A DNA stretch of 64,000 nucleotides from Roseburia sp. AF12-17LB (GTDB lineage: Bacteria > Bacillota > Clostridia > Lachnospirales > Lachnospiraceae). The DNA lies in contig NZ_QUHR01000012.1 in assembly GCF_003479605.1 (NCBI RefSeq), forward strand, positions 19,501 to 83,500, read 5' to 3'. Below are positions 36,773-45,275 of this stretch, piece after piece (positions within the stretch are counted from its first letter, which is position 1; each line of letters begins with the position of its first letter). Under the pieces are notes generated by a model. It searched no databases. It saw nothing but the letters and a program-made list of their open reading frames with translations, and had not been told where the DNA came from. The position numbers were made by a program, and so were the translations under genes.

Positions 36773-38641
36773 ATGAAAACTTGTAAAGAAAAGGCTTTAG
36801 AGTGGAATGTTTCGCCACGTTCCGTAAATGATATGTGCAAAAAAGGAAGAATACAGGGTGCAATAAAAGAAAAAGGATCTTGGTTAATTCCAGACGACTC
36901 TCCAAAGCCAATGGATGGAAGAGTGTCTAATGGAAAATACATCAAGAAAAATATGGTTGCGAAAGCAGAAGTTAAATCATTACCAATCGGCATCTCTGAC
37001 TATGTTCGTGCGCAGGAAGAATATTACTATGTCGACAAGACGTTATTAATCAAAGAATTCTTGGATCAAAAGCCATTGGTATCTTTGTTTACGAGACCAA
37101 GGAGATTCGGAAAGACCTTGAATATGGATATGCTCAGAGTGTTCTTTGAAATATCAGATAAGAATACTAGTAAGTATTTTGCCGATAAAAATATTTGGCA
37201 ATGTGGAGAAGAGTATCGTTCACATCAAGGAAAATATCCAGTCATATTCTTAACTTTTAAGGATGTTAAATTTGATACTTGGGACGCAACAATAGATAAA
37301 ATAAGGGGACTACTTCAAGAAGAGTATGGAAGACATCAAGAGCTACTAAATAGTGATAAGCTCTCACAATATGAGAAGGAGTATTTTACAAAGATTATTA
37401 GTGCTACAGCTAATGAAGTGGAGCTTACTTCTTCGCTAGAAAGACTATCTAAAATGCTTGCTTCACATTATGATAAGGCTCCAGTAATCATTATTGATGA
37501 ATATGATACTCCGATTCAAGAGGGATACTCTAAGGATTTCTACGATGAAATTATTGGATTCATGAGAAATTTCTTTTCAGGAGCATTTAAGGATAATAAG
37601 AATTTATCCTATGGTTTCCTAACAGGAATTTTGCGTATTGCTCAGGAAAGTATCTTTAGTGGTCTAAATAATTTAACAGTGAACTCCGTAATGGATGAAG
37701 AATACGATAGCTTTTTTGGATTTACAGAATCTGAAGTGAAAGCAATGCTCAGTTACTATGGAGTATCAGATAAAGAGGAGGAACTTAAAGACTGGTACGA
37801 TGGATATTTGTTTGGCAGCGAAGAAATATATAATCCATGGTCTGTAATCAACTATATTTCCAAGGGATGCCTTCCTCAAGCATATTGGGTAAATACAGGA
37901 AAAAATGAAATCCTTGATGATGTACTAAGAGTGGCTACAGATGATATTACAGAAAGATTATATGACCTTTTGCAAGGAGAAAGAGTAGTTGCAAGAATTG
38001 ATCAAAATGTGGTGTATAGATCGATTGCGGAGGATCCAGCAAATATTTATAGCTTATTGTTGGTTGCTGGCTATTTGAAAACTCCTAAAAAGGAACTGCA
38101 AGCAGATGGTTCATATTTATGTGAAGTATCAATTCCAAATAGAGAGATTGCAGCTGTATATAAGAGTGAAATCTTGTCACATTTCTTGCAAACTGGAGCA
38201 ATTACAAGGACTACAGCAAATAAGATTGCAGAAAGTCTTTATGCCAATGATTACAAGAAGTTGCAGAGCGCTATTGGGGAATATATGGATAAATCAATTA
38301 GCTTCTTCGATGGTGGAGCTGAAGGATTTTATCATGGTTTGATGCTAGGATTAATAGCATTAATGGATAATCAGTATAAGATTAAATCGAACCGAGAATC
38401 TGGAGATGGCAGATTTGATGTTTCTTTAATTCCAAGAGAAAAAAGGTATCCTGGTATTATTTTGGAATTAAAGTGGAAAGAAAAATTAAGCGATGTTGAG
38501 CTTGAAAAATGGTCTAATGAAGCATTAAAGCAAATTGGTGAGTTGCGATACGATTCTGAAATGAAAGAGGATGGAATTACGGAAATCTTGAAGTTTGGAA
38601 TTGCTTTTTCGGGGAAGAAAGTATGTGTAAGAACTGAGTAG
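36773..38641 (+). CDS. AAA-ATPase with PD-(D/E)XK nuclease domain and N-terminal HTH
   Basis: 622 residues. The first about 65 residues form a small helix-turn-helix-like module (KALEWNVSPRSVNDMCKKGR). An AAA-ATPase of the PF09820 type follows: LPIGISDYVRAQEEYYYVDK, Walker A variant FTRPRRFGKTLNMDMLR, Walker B VIIIDEYDTPI, and GFLTGILRIAQESIFSGLNN. The C terminus is a PD-(D/E)XK domain of the PF08011 type with GRFDVSLIP and GIILELKWK. This group is abundant in gut Bacteroidetes and Clostridia with no fixed function; defence or toxin roles have been proposed. The start at 36773 follows AGGAG. The promoter carries repeated ACGCAA boxes. Confidence 0.85.
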   Translation: MKTCKEKALEWNVSPRSVNDMCKKGRIQGAIKEKGSWLIPDDSPKPMDGRVSNGKYIKKNMVAKAEVKSLPIGISDYVRAQEEYYYVDKTLLIKEFLDQKPLVSLFTRPRRFGKTLNMDMLRVFFEISDKNTSKYFADKNIWQCGEEYRSHQGKYPVIFLTFKDVKFDTWDATIDKIRGLLQEEYGRHQELLNSDKLSQYEKEYFTKIISATANEVELTSSLERLSKMLASHYDKAPVIIIDEYDTPIQEGYSKDFYDEIIGFMRNFFSGAFKDNKNLSYGFLTGILRIAQESIFSGLNNLTVNSVMDEEYDSFFGFTESEVKAMLSYYGVSDKEEELKDWYDGYLFGSEEIYNPWSVINYISKGCLPQAYWVNTGKNEILDDVLRVATDDITERLYDLLQGERVVARIDQNVVYRSIAEDPANIYSLLLVAGYLKTPKKELQADGSYLCEVSIPNREIAAVYKSEILSHFLQTGAITRTTANKIAESLYANDYKKLQSAIGEYMDKSISFFDGGAEGFYHGLMLGLIALMDNQYKIKSNRESGDGRFDVSLIPREKRYPGIILELKWKEKLSDVELEKWSNEALKQIGELRYDSEMKEDGITEILKFGIAFSGKKVCVRTE

Positions 38642-38672
38642 AACAAGAATTTAGTGCAAAGGAGGCGATAGT

Positions 38673-38990
38673 ATGTTTCCAACAATTAATAAAAAAGAAA
38701 CAGGTGTTAATCTTCGAAGAATTATGGATATGAGAGGAGTAAAACCAAAAGATATTCAAGAATATTTAGGGTTTGGATGTGTGCAGAGTGTTTATCGATG
38801 GTTGGATGGCGTTAGTATGCCAACAGTCGATAATCTGTATGCAATTAGCAAAATGCTTCAAGTTCCTATGGATTCAATTGTTTGCGGAAATGCTGGAAGA
38901 ACAAAAAGTCAAATGGATGCATGTCTTACGGATCAGGAGAGAAGAGTTTATACCTACTATAAGAAAATGAGAGAATTAAATGCAGCATAA
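38673..38990 (+). CDS. XRE-family HTH regulator (module copy A)
   Basis: 105-residue protein, mostly one Cro/CI-type helix-turn-helix (about residues 8-68): GVKPKDIQEYLGFGCVQSVY then RWLDGVSMPTVDNLYAISKM. A short helical tail ends in RRVYTYYKKMRELNAA. It is clearly related to the protein at 41918-42196, and each is followed by a helical coiled-coil protein. AAAGGAGGCG precedes the start. Confidence 0.85.
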   Translation: MFPTINKKETGVNLRRIMDMRGVKPKDIQEYLGFGCVQSVYRWLDGVSMPTVDNLYAISKMLQVPMDSIVCGNAGRTKSQMDACLTDQERRVYTYYKKMRELNAA

Positions 38991-39022
38991 TTTTTGAACT
39001 ACAAGTTCAATGACATTACATG

Positions 39023-39068
39023 AATCCTCCCTTAGAATTATATTAAGAGATAGTTTTAAGGGAGGATT
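39023..39068 (+). promoter_or_regulatory. hairpin that hides the ribosome binding site of 39073
   Basis: Perfect 12-bp stem AATCCTCCCTTA / TAAGGGAGGATT around a 22-nt loop, followed by a T run and then ATG at 39073. The right arm contains the GGAGG of the gene, so the stem is both an SD-sequestering hairpin and a terminator-like structure. Confidence 0.75.
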
Positions 39069-39072
39069 TTTT

Positions 39073-39735
39073 ATGAGCGAAAAGATGTTAGTAACACAGG
39101 CTCTTGACGAAAGAGACCTACTAGTAAAGAAGATATCAGATAAAATTGACAAAGCAAGTTTTGTGGATACCATAAAGCCAAATGAGGATAAAGTATATTC
39201 AAAGCGCATTGGCAAGGATGAATATGCGAAAGAAGCGGAGTCGTCATATCAGCAGATTGTTGATTTGATTGAACGATTCCAGAAAATTGACGCAGCTATT
39301 GTTGCATCCAATGCTGAAACAGAAATCACAACATCATATGGAAAATTCACAGTTGCTGGAGCTATTTCGCTTCGAAGCAGACTTCGTGGACTAGGAACAT
39401 ACGATGGAGAAGCTGATTTTGAAGGAATCCTTAAGTCTAAAATGCAGGATGAGTATAACGAGCGTGTGCGCACATGTGATCTTAAGAACAGTCAGCTTCA
39501 GAATACTGCTGAGAGCATGCGCCTTAGCATTCTCGGAAAAGACAGTAAAACAAAAGACGATAAGCCCCTTGGAGTCGTGGATGCATATGTGAAGGAAAAC
39601 ACAACAGAACTTGTGGATCCGCTTGATATCAAGAAAAAGATAGAGAGCCTGGAGGAAAAGAACAATACACTTTTAAAGGAATTAGATACTCAGATTAAAG
39701 TGTCTAATGCGACTACTTTGATTGAAATAGCATAA
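39073..39735 (+). CDS. helical protein, DIP1984-like (module copy A)
   Basis: 220-residue, almost wholly helical protein. The pattern LDERDLLVKKISDKID, NAETEITTSYGKFTVAGAIS with LRSRL, and the ending ELDTQIKVSNATTLIEIA resembles the DIP1984/DUF6847 family of unknown function. It sits behind an XRE regulator, and a similar protein follows the second XRE regulator at 41918. Start set by GGAGG at 39061. No catalytic residues are evident. Confidence 0.65.
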   Translation: MSEKMLVTQALDERDLLVKKISDKIDKASFVDTIKPNEDKVYSKRIGKDEYAKEAESSYQQIVDLIERFQKIDAAIVASNAETEITTSYGKFTVAGAISLRSRLRGLGTYDGEADFEGILKSKMQDEYNERVRTCDLKNSQLQNTAESMRLSILGKDSKTKDDKPLGVVDAYVKENTTELVDPLDIKKKIESLEEKNNTLLKELDTQIKVSNATTLIEIA

Positions 39736-39835
39736 AGTATTTGCCTGCATTGCGAAAATCCTAAATCTGGCTTCCCGTAACAGGGTTACGTTACAAGATA
39801 AGTATACCAATTCAGCGAAAATTGGGTTACCAATA

Positions 39836-39907
39836 TACAAAGTAGCGCAATGGGTAGCGCACATGATTTGTAATCGTGAAGTTGTAGGTTCGAATCCTAT
39901 CTTTGAA
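39836..39907 (+). tRNA. tRNA-Thr-like gene (anticodon TGT), imperfect acceptor
   Basis: Folds as a cloverleaf. D stem GCGC/GCGC, anticodon stem CATGA/TCGTG with loop TTTGTAA (TGT), 5-nt variable loop, T stem GTAGG/CCTAT with canonical TTCGAAT loop. The acceptor TACAAAG/CTTTGAA has six of seven pairs, with an A-A mismatch at 2-71. It lies inside mobile element II and no CCA is encoded. It is either an element-borne tRNA or one that is decaying. Confidence 0.65.
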
Positions 39908-40204
39908 AACATTGGTTTAACAGCGATGACTGATAATCATCTCCAATTTTAACGGTTTTGTGTCTTATTTGAACATTTAATTGTGAATTGTAAACTTTTA
40001 AATGATTGAATTGTTTTAGGTAAAATAAAAACATTGATTTAGGCATAGAGATATGCTGAAATCCATGAAGATGGTTAAAGTGTTAAGCCAGTTGACTGAG
40101 GAATATCCACATGGCTGCAATGTGGGCAAATATTTAATGGTGGAGTCATGGCGTAAGCTATGGCTCCATTTTAAGTTAGGGATGATTTAGGGAGGAATTA
40201 AGAA
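39908..40204 (+). other. intergenic stretch with two hairpins, possible small RNA
   Basis: After the tRNA-like gene no protein is supported. CCACAT/ATGTGG (about 40109-40127) and a longer stem TGGAGTCATGGC / GCTATGGCTCCA around GTAA (about 40141-40168, two wobble pairs), followed by TTTT, suggest a structured transcript with a terminator at its end. Confidence 0.4.
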
Positions 40205-40387
40205 ATGGCAAGAGAAATCAGTAGAATAGAGCCAATGATTGATGAATTCAGGAAATTATAGGAAAAATATCTGGATTTAAGATTTGGACAGTTGGTTTGT
40301 AACATTGTGCTAGAAAATCAATTGTTCTATGTGGAGGATGACATTATGCTAGAGAGAATTCAAGATTGGGAGAAGAATAGAAGGTGA
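40205..40387 (+). pseudogene. small hypothetical gene with in-frame TAG
   Basis: Behind GGAGG, ATG 40205 opens MAREISRIEPMIDEFRKL, hits TAG at 40259-40261, then continues in the same frame as EKYLDLRFGQLVCNIVLENQ to TGA at 40385. The whole frame reads as one coding sequence of about 60 codons with a single nonsense codon, most simply TGG (Trp) changed to TAG. The next gene starts directly after it. Confidence 0.6.
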
Positions 40388-40392
40388 AAGCT

Positions 40393-41106
40393 ATGATTTA
40401 CATAACAGGAGATACTCATGGTGATATGAACCGCATAGTTCGATCCTGTGAAAGAATGGAGACTTCCCAAGAAGATATCATGATTATATTAGGTGATGTG
40501 GGCCTAAATTATAATGGAGATTCCAGGGACAGAAGGAACAAAGAAAAAGTAGCAAATCTACCGATTACGTTATTCTGTATTCATGGAAATCATGAGCGAA
40601 GACCAACAACTATTGTAGAATACAAGCTGCAGGAGTGGAATGGCGGAAAAGTATGGGTTGAAGAAGCATATCCAAATATTCTCTTTGCAAAGGATGGAGA
40701 AATATATGATATAGCGGGCATGAAAACAATTGTAATTGGTGGGGCATATAGTGTTGATAAATTTTATAGGTTAAGCAAAGGCTACAATTGGTTTGAAGAT
40801 GAGCAACCGTCAGATGAGATAAAAGCGTATGTAGAAAAGCAACTTAGTAATAATGACTGGAATGTTGATGTGGTCCTATCACATACTGTTCCGTATGATT
40901 ATCGACCGGTGGATTTGTTTCTTTCAATGATTGATCAGAGTACAGTGGATGAATCAACAGAGCTGTGGCTCGGAGAGATTGAAAAGAAGCTGGATTACAA
41001 ATGGTGGTATGCTGGGCATTATCATACATCAAGGGTAAGAGATAAGGTTCAGATAATGTTTGAGGATATAGAGGAGTTTCTACATAGAAAACTAGATTAT
41101 CAATAA
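40393..41106 (+). CDS. calcineurin-like metallophosphoesterase
   Basis: 237-residue single-domain metallophosphoesterase with the family motifs in order: GDTHGD (metal ligands), LGDVGLNY, IHGNHERRP, VVLSHTVP and AGHYHTSR. No nuclease cap or export signal is present. The start at 40393 is chosen because GAAGG lies 8 nt upstream. The substrate could be a phosphoprotein, a nucleotide or RNA. It shares element II with a HAD phosphatase and sits between the two HTH/helical modules. Confidence 0.88.
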   Translation: MIYITGDTHGDMNRIVRSCERMETSQEDIMIILGDVGLNYNGDSRDRRNKEKVANLPITLFCIHGNHERRPTTIVEYKLQEWNGGKVWVEEAYPNILFAKDGEIYDIAGMKTIVIGGAYSVDKFYRLSKGYNWFEDEQPSDEIKAYVEKQLSNNDWNVDVVLSHTVPYDYRPVDLFLSMIDQSTVDESTELWLGEIEKKLDYKWWYAGHYHTSRVRDKVQIMFEDIEEFLHRKLDYQ

Positions 41107-41136
41107 GCATTGAAAAATAGAAAGTGATGGATTGGA

Positions 41137-41799
41137 ATGAGAAGAAGCAAAAGCTATGAAGTAAGAGATCCAATAAATATATGGAATAAATATGATTTTG
41201 CTATGTCAGGTCTCGGAAAGAAAAGCAAAATCTTGGCAAAAATAAAACATTTTTTTAAATGCGTAAAGTGGAGTAAACAGCGTATTACAAGGGGCTATTG
41301 TGATTGTGATGTTTGGGAGATGTTTTCTTTTCTTCAGACGCTTATTCCGGATATGCTGCAAACACTGAAAGATACAAGAACGGGTTCACCAGGATATTTG
41401 GGAGAAAACTATACCAATGAAAATGGAATTCTTGTAAATGATACCTGCCATGAGGAGTGGAATTGCATTCTAGACAAAATGATATTTTTATGGCGAGAAG
41501 CGGAGAAAGATACATGCTCACAAAAGAATCCATTTGATGAAGCGCATTCCAAAGCAATGGATGAATTTACGGAACGATTTGGATTATTTGGAAATGAACT
41601 TCAAACCGAGAAAGAATTAGAGGAAAATAGAAAGCGCGGTGGCGGAGGAACAATTCATTTTATGGATGAGTTGCCTGAGTATAAAGAGATTTCCGATAAA
41701 TATCGCGAAGAAGAAAATCGTTTGGAAGAATATAGAAGAAAGTGTAAGGATGAAGCTATAGATATGCTTAAACAATATTTCTATGACCTGTGGGATTGA
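41137..41799 (+). CDS. hypothetical protein, element II
   Basis: 220-residue soluble protein with an aromatic-rich core (RGYCDCDVWEMFSFLQTLIP) and a charged C-terminal helix (EISDKYREEENRLEEYRRKC). It resembles uncharacterised phage- or island-borne proteins, but I cannot assign a domain. It follows the metallophosphoesterase by 30 nt, so the two are probably cotranscribed. GGGTGG-like RBS sequences are weak here; the start codon is the first in the frame. Confidence 0.6.
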   Translation: MRRSKSYEVRDPINIWNKYDFAMSGLGKKSKILAKIKHFFKCVKWSKQRITRGYCDCDVWEMFSFLQTLIPDMLQTLKDTRTGSPGYLGENYTNENGILVNDTCHEEWNCILDKMIFLWREAEKDTCSQKNPFDEAHSKAMDEFTERFGLFGNELQTEKELEENRKRGGGGTIHFMDELPEYKEISDKYREEENRLEEYRRKCKDEAIDMLKQYFYDLWD

Positions 41800-41917
41800 G
41801 TTATTAGTAAATCTTAAACCAAAAGTTTAATGCAATTAGTAATAGAATCCGTTATACTAATCATCTACAGGTAAACTTGTGATTCGGGATGGAAGAAAAT
41901 TACGGAGGTACAAAGAG

Positions 41918-42196
41918 ATGGAACCAATGTATTTGCAGGTCCTACAAAAAGAAACAGGAAGACAGATTAAGAAACTGCTCGTGGAAAATGGTTATACCGT
42001 GAAAGACGTGCAGAATGCTATGGGATTTGAAAATCCACAAGCAGTCTACAAATGGATTTCAGGTAGATCATTACCGAGCTTAGACAATTTTGTAATCTTA
42101 AGCAGATTACTGCACACCAGCATAGAAGATATCCTCGTCATTGACGGGGATATTGTTCGTTTATGGGGATTTTCCGTTAAACTGTTAGTACAATGA
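41918..42196 (+). CDS. XRE-family HTH regulator (module copy B)
   Basis: 92 residues with a Cro/CI-type helix-turn-helix (KETGRQIKKLLVENGYTVKD, then AMGFENPQAVYKWISGRSLP and SLDNFVILSRLL). It is alignable with the regulator at 38673. The start at 41918 follows GGAGG by 9 nt. The C-terminal tail after ILVIDGDI differs from copy A and may have been altered. The stop overlaps the ATG at 42193. Confidence 0.8.
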   Translation: MEPMYLQVLQKETGRQIKKLLVENGYTVKDVQNAMGFENPQAVYKWISGRSLPSLDNFVILSRLLHTSIEDILVIDGDIVRLWGFSVKLLVQ

Positions 42197-42783
42197 CAAA
42201 CTTAGCGGAAGGCTTTATGCTGATATCAGAACAGGAGAAATCAGGAAAAGTAGAGAGGAGAAAAGATACGCAAACAATGACATCAGCATATGCAAATAAA
42301 ATGCTTAAGAGTTTGGAAGAGGATAAGGCTTTCTGGCTGAACAAGGAGGAAGAGGCCTGCACATATGTTGCGGCAATTAATGAGGAGCCAGTTGTTCCTG
42401 ATTATGATTATGTCGAGGTCGCAACAACAATTGCTGCGCTAGATGAGAAGATTGCTATTATAAAGCATGAACTTAATGTAACTAATGCAAACGCAAAGGT
42501 TCTAGTAGGTGATGTAACAATGAGTATAGATAGCATTCTTATTAAGATGGCACAGCTGAATAGAAGAAAAACGGTATTAGACGTAATGCGTAAACGATTG
42601 CCTAAATCCAGAGAAGAACAACGTTCTTATATGTCACGTAATTCGGTTCCTGAGTATAGATACATTAATTACGATTTGGAACTAGTTAAAAACGAGTATG
42701 AACTTGTGTCTAAGTCGATTATGGAAATGCAAATGGCACTTGATAAATATAATCAAACGGTACAGTTTGAAGTAGACATCTAA
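42193..42783 (+). CDS. helical protein, DIP1984-like (module copy B)
   Basis: Up to 196 residues, or 168 if it starts at 42277 (MTSAYANKML), the more family-like beginning. It is nearly all helical: SLEEDKAFWLNKEEEACTYV, TNANAKVLVGDVTMSIDSIL then KMAQLNRRKT, and the ending MALDKYNQTVQFEVDI. The layout parallels the protein at 39073 (same helical spacing, the TNA turn and the final Asn-rich segment) though identity is low. It pairs with an XRE regulator as copy A does. Function unknown. Confidence 0.6.
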   Translation: MTNLAEGFMLISEQEKSGKVERRKDTQTMTSAYANKMLKSLEEDKAFWLNKEEEACTYVAAINEEPVVPDYDYVEVATTIAALDEKIAIIKHELNVTNANAKVLVGDVTMSIDSILIKMAQLNRRKTVLDVMRKRLPKSREEQRSYMSRNSVPEYRYINYDLELVKNEYELVSKSIMEMQMALDKYNQTVQFEVDI

Positions 42784-43451
42784 ATGAAATATCCGTACAA
42801 GGCTTCATGAGATTGATAGTTGATCCAGGAGGTTCGTGTTCATTGTTAAGGTATATTTGTTATTCGTTATTTGTTATCAGTTTTTGTTTAACGTGAATAA
42901 CATCAGAAAGCATGATTTCTTGACAGTTGCGTTGTAGAAAACCTGCAGGAAACTGCGTGTGGAGGTTCGGTTCTAAACACAAAACTGTGGAAAGTCTTTG
43001 GATTTTCCACAGTTATTTTTATGTGAAGTTGATAGAACCCATACTAGTAATATTGGATAAGTGACCAGTCACAATATTTATGCTAGTTCAAACTGAATTA
43101 GAAGAATAGTAGGGGTGGATTGCATTAGCTAAATAAATATGTTTACAGCAGGGGCGGCTGTGCTAGGCTGTTCTACCGAAGGCTCTGATTGAGAGGGATT
43201 ATCTATAATCGGGGCCTTTTCTTTTGCCTTCAAGCACAGTTGCGGGTCATGCTGTCAACATATAGAAAACTGTTCGCCAAACAGAATAAAAATTAATTGA
43301 AATTATTCGCGGTTAGGAATACACTAAGAGTGATATAGTGTCGCATTTATTATGGAGGATGTGGAAATACAAATACGGACTATAAGAATATGCATAGTGT
43401 AGTATAAGAAAAAGTGTTACTTGAGAATTAATTGAATAAGGAGCATTTATT
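42784..43451. other. gene-free stretch with two terminators
   Basis: No protein is supported. Terminator one: AACTGTGGAAA (42983-42993) / TTTCCACAGTT (43004-43014) with ATTTTT. Terminator two: AAGGCTCTGATT (43179-43190) / AATCGGGGCCTT (43207-43218), with two wobble pairs, then TTTT. The sequence between (GCAGGGGCGGCTGTGCTAGG, about 43148) is GC-rich and may be a small RNA ended by terminator two. Confidence 0.5.
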
Positions 43452-44168
43452 ATGATTTATTTCGATTTAGATAATACGTTGATTGATTACAATTCTTCAG
43501 AGAGAAAAGCGATAGAGTTCATATTTAAAGAAAAATATGGACTGGTATTAAATAATAATCAAACAGATTATTGGAGTAAGATTTCTAGAAAGTATTTTGA
43601 TTATTATTTATCAAAACAGATAACTTTCGAAGAGCAAGGAAAAAATCGATTTATTAAAATGTTAAGTTATTGTGGGTATGTGGAAAATGAAAAGATTGCA
43701 ATGGAATTGTTTGAAGAGTATCAAAAACAATTAGAAAATAGTTGGATTTTATTTGATGATGTGGTTGATATGCTACATTCATTGGAAGGATATCGACTAG
43801 GTATCATAAGTAATGGGAAATCTATACAGCAAAGAGCAAAGTTGAGTTGTACGAACATTGAAAAATATTTTGAAATAATTCTTATTTCAGAAGAAACAGG
43901 ATTTGCAAAACCTTCGGTTGATATTTTTTATGAGGCGGTCAAACAGTCAGGCGAGAAAATTGATTCAGTTATATATGTTGATGATAATATAAAAACAGAT
44001 ATTTTGCCATGTGAAAAAATTGGAATGAAATGTGTACTTGTGGATAGAAATAGTATATGTGAGAAAAATATATGTAAAATTAAGAATTTATATGAAATAC
44101 ATAATGTATTACTCAACGACATTGGGCAGTATAATACTGAACTTTCTATAAGAAGTTCTGCTCAATAA
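43452..44168 (+). CDS. HAD-family hydrolase (YjjG-like)
   Basis: 238-residue haloacid dehalogenase hydrolase with motif I FDLDNTLIDY, motif II IISNGK, motif III Lys in GFAKPSVDIF and motif IV VDDNIKTDI. The helical C1 cap is like that of the YjjG/YfnB nucleotidase group, so a nucleotide monophosphate is a plausible substrate. The gene is AT-rich compared with core genes. AAGGAG precedes the ATG. It is isolated by terminators and a palindrome. Confidence 0.85.
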   Translation: MIYFDLDNTLIDYNSSERKAIEFIFKEKYGLVLNNNQTDYWSKISRKYFDYYLSKQITFEEQGKNRFIKMLSYCGYVENEKIAMELFEEYQKQLENSWILFDDVVDMLHSLEGYRLGIISNGKSIQQRAKLSCTNIEKYFEIILISEETGFAKPSVDIFYEAVKQSGEKIDSVIYVDDNIKTDILPCEKIGMKCVLVDRNSICEKNICKIKNLYEIHNVLLNDIGQYNTELSIRSSAQ

Positions 44169-44311
44169 AAAACAAGAACTAAAAACATCTAAATATTACT
44201 ATCTCAAACTTCCCATACTGAAAAGTGTGCTGAACCTTGAAAATTCAATATTTTAGCCAATAAAAAGTAAACGATGAAACGAAGGTACCTACCAAACCTA
44301 AATCAATATCG

Positions 44312-44333
44312 ATATACTATGATCATAGTATAT
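44312..44333. repeat. 22-bp perfect palindrome
   Basis: ATATACTATGA directly followed by its exact reverse complement, with no loop. It sits just before the IS66 remnant and an AAAAAGTT/AACTTTTT hairpin, so it may be an operator or an old insertion footprint. Confidence 0.6.
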
Positions 44334-44388
44334 TTGTTAAAAAAGTTGAGCCTAAACTTTTTTGACTAAGATATGGGAGGTACAGATT

Positions 44389-44818
44389 ATGGCTACAAAT
44401 ACTACAGCAGTTGCAAAGCAGGTTCGCTTGCAACAGTGGGCTCAACAGATCACGGATTGCCAGAACCGTCCTGTCGGAATGAAAGTGATTGACTGGTGTG
44501 ATGCTAATGGCATTATATTACCAAAGCTGACTACTATTACCGGCTTAAGCAGGTTCGGGCATTCTGTTTGGAATCTATGGAACAAAAGAAAACTTCTTTC
44601 GTTGAACTACCCACACCAACAGAATCCGTTAACACATATAATTCGCAGACAGCGATTTTAGACAATGAAACTGTTGCAATAATCCATTTCCCAAGCGGCA
44701 TTTCTGTAGAACTGAAACAGTCAGTTCCAGATTCATTGATCCGTACCTTAGTTGAGGCATCGACCTATGTTAAATGATGCAACAGGATTCAAAAAAATCT
44801 ACCTTGCGGCGGGATTAT
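44389..44818 (+). mobile_element. IS66-family remnant (tnpA frameshifted, tnpB truncated)
   Basis: IS66 accessory gene A starts at 44389 behind GGGAGG (VRLQQWAQQITDCQNRPVGM, VIDWCDANGI). A frameshift near 44520 moves the rest to another frame (KADYYYRLKQVRAFCLESME, then VAIIHFPSGISVELKQ) that ends at 44777. Gene B begins at 44767 (MLNDATGFKKIYLAAGL) but is cut after 17 codons. No DDE transposase remains, so it is dead. Confidence 0.8.
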
Positions 44819-45152
44819 CCTCAGTTTATTTTTATCCTCAGCTTTTTATTTTTCTCCACAATTATCGTGTAAATACCTTCAAAGCTGAGGATAATTATTA
44901 TCTTATTCCACAAAGTCTGGCTAATTCTTCTTCATTATCCAGCCATTCAGCTGTTTCGGATATATCAACACTATTGTTTTCCATTGCCGCTTTCAGCATT
45001 TCTATCGATGGAGAAGCGTATATGCGGGTTGTTTGAGTAGATGTATGTCCAAGTATTCTAGATACAAGTTCAAGCTCAACACCACTTTGATATAGCCCGC
45101 AAGCCCTTGTTCTCCTGAGCATGTGAGGATACAACTTTTGCGGAAGCTTGGC
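44814..45152 (-). pseudogene. tyrosine recombinase C-terminal remnant with terminal repeats
   Basis: Minus strand from about 45140 to a stop at 44898: KLYPHMLRRTRACGLYQSGV and SRILGHTSTQTTRIYA carry the H-x-x-R, GH and Tyr motifs of a XerC/D-like recombinase; the N-terminal two thirds are missing. Next to it TTATCCTCAGCTTT (44832-44845) and its perfect complement AAAGCTGAGGATAA (44881-44894) form an inverted repeat, and ATTATCCTCAG recurs at 44814. This looks like the end of a recombinase-type IS that landed in the IS66 copy. Confidence 0.65.
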
Positions 45153-45254
45153 TTGGATGCAGACGAAATCATTAATATGAAGATGTTTCAAAACGAGGCT
45201 AAGTATCCAGTGGATAAAGCAAAGGGAAGCGCAGCAAAGTACGATCAATTATAA
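45153..45254 (+). pseudogene. 3' tail of a deleted gene upstream of the HNH gene
   Basis: 33 codons (LDADEIINMKMFQNEAKYPV, then DKAKGSAAKYDQL and stop) are in good coding form but have no start. The 5' part ends where the recombinase remnant begins. The gene was the first of the HNH operon and is now lost. I cannot name its family. Confidence 0.5.
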
Positions 45255-45275
45255 AATCTGAAAGGTGGAGAGTAT

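Noticed and set aside
36462..36993. Minus-strand frames of 149 and 94 codons opposite the start of the AAA-ATPase
   Set aside because: They lie on the complement of the promoter and of a well-supported coding region; hydrophobic content is a shadow of the opposite strand.
39682..39912. Minus-strand frame starting MFSKIGFEPTTSRL
   Set aside because: FEPTTSRLQ-type peptides are the usual reverse translation of a tRNA T arm and anticodon arm; this is the shadow of the tRNA-like gene at 39836.
44752..45036. A 94-codon plus-strand frame beginning inside the IS66 remnant
   Set aside because: It joins the first codons of IS66 gene B to unrelated sequence on the opposite strand of the recombinase remnant; not a gene.
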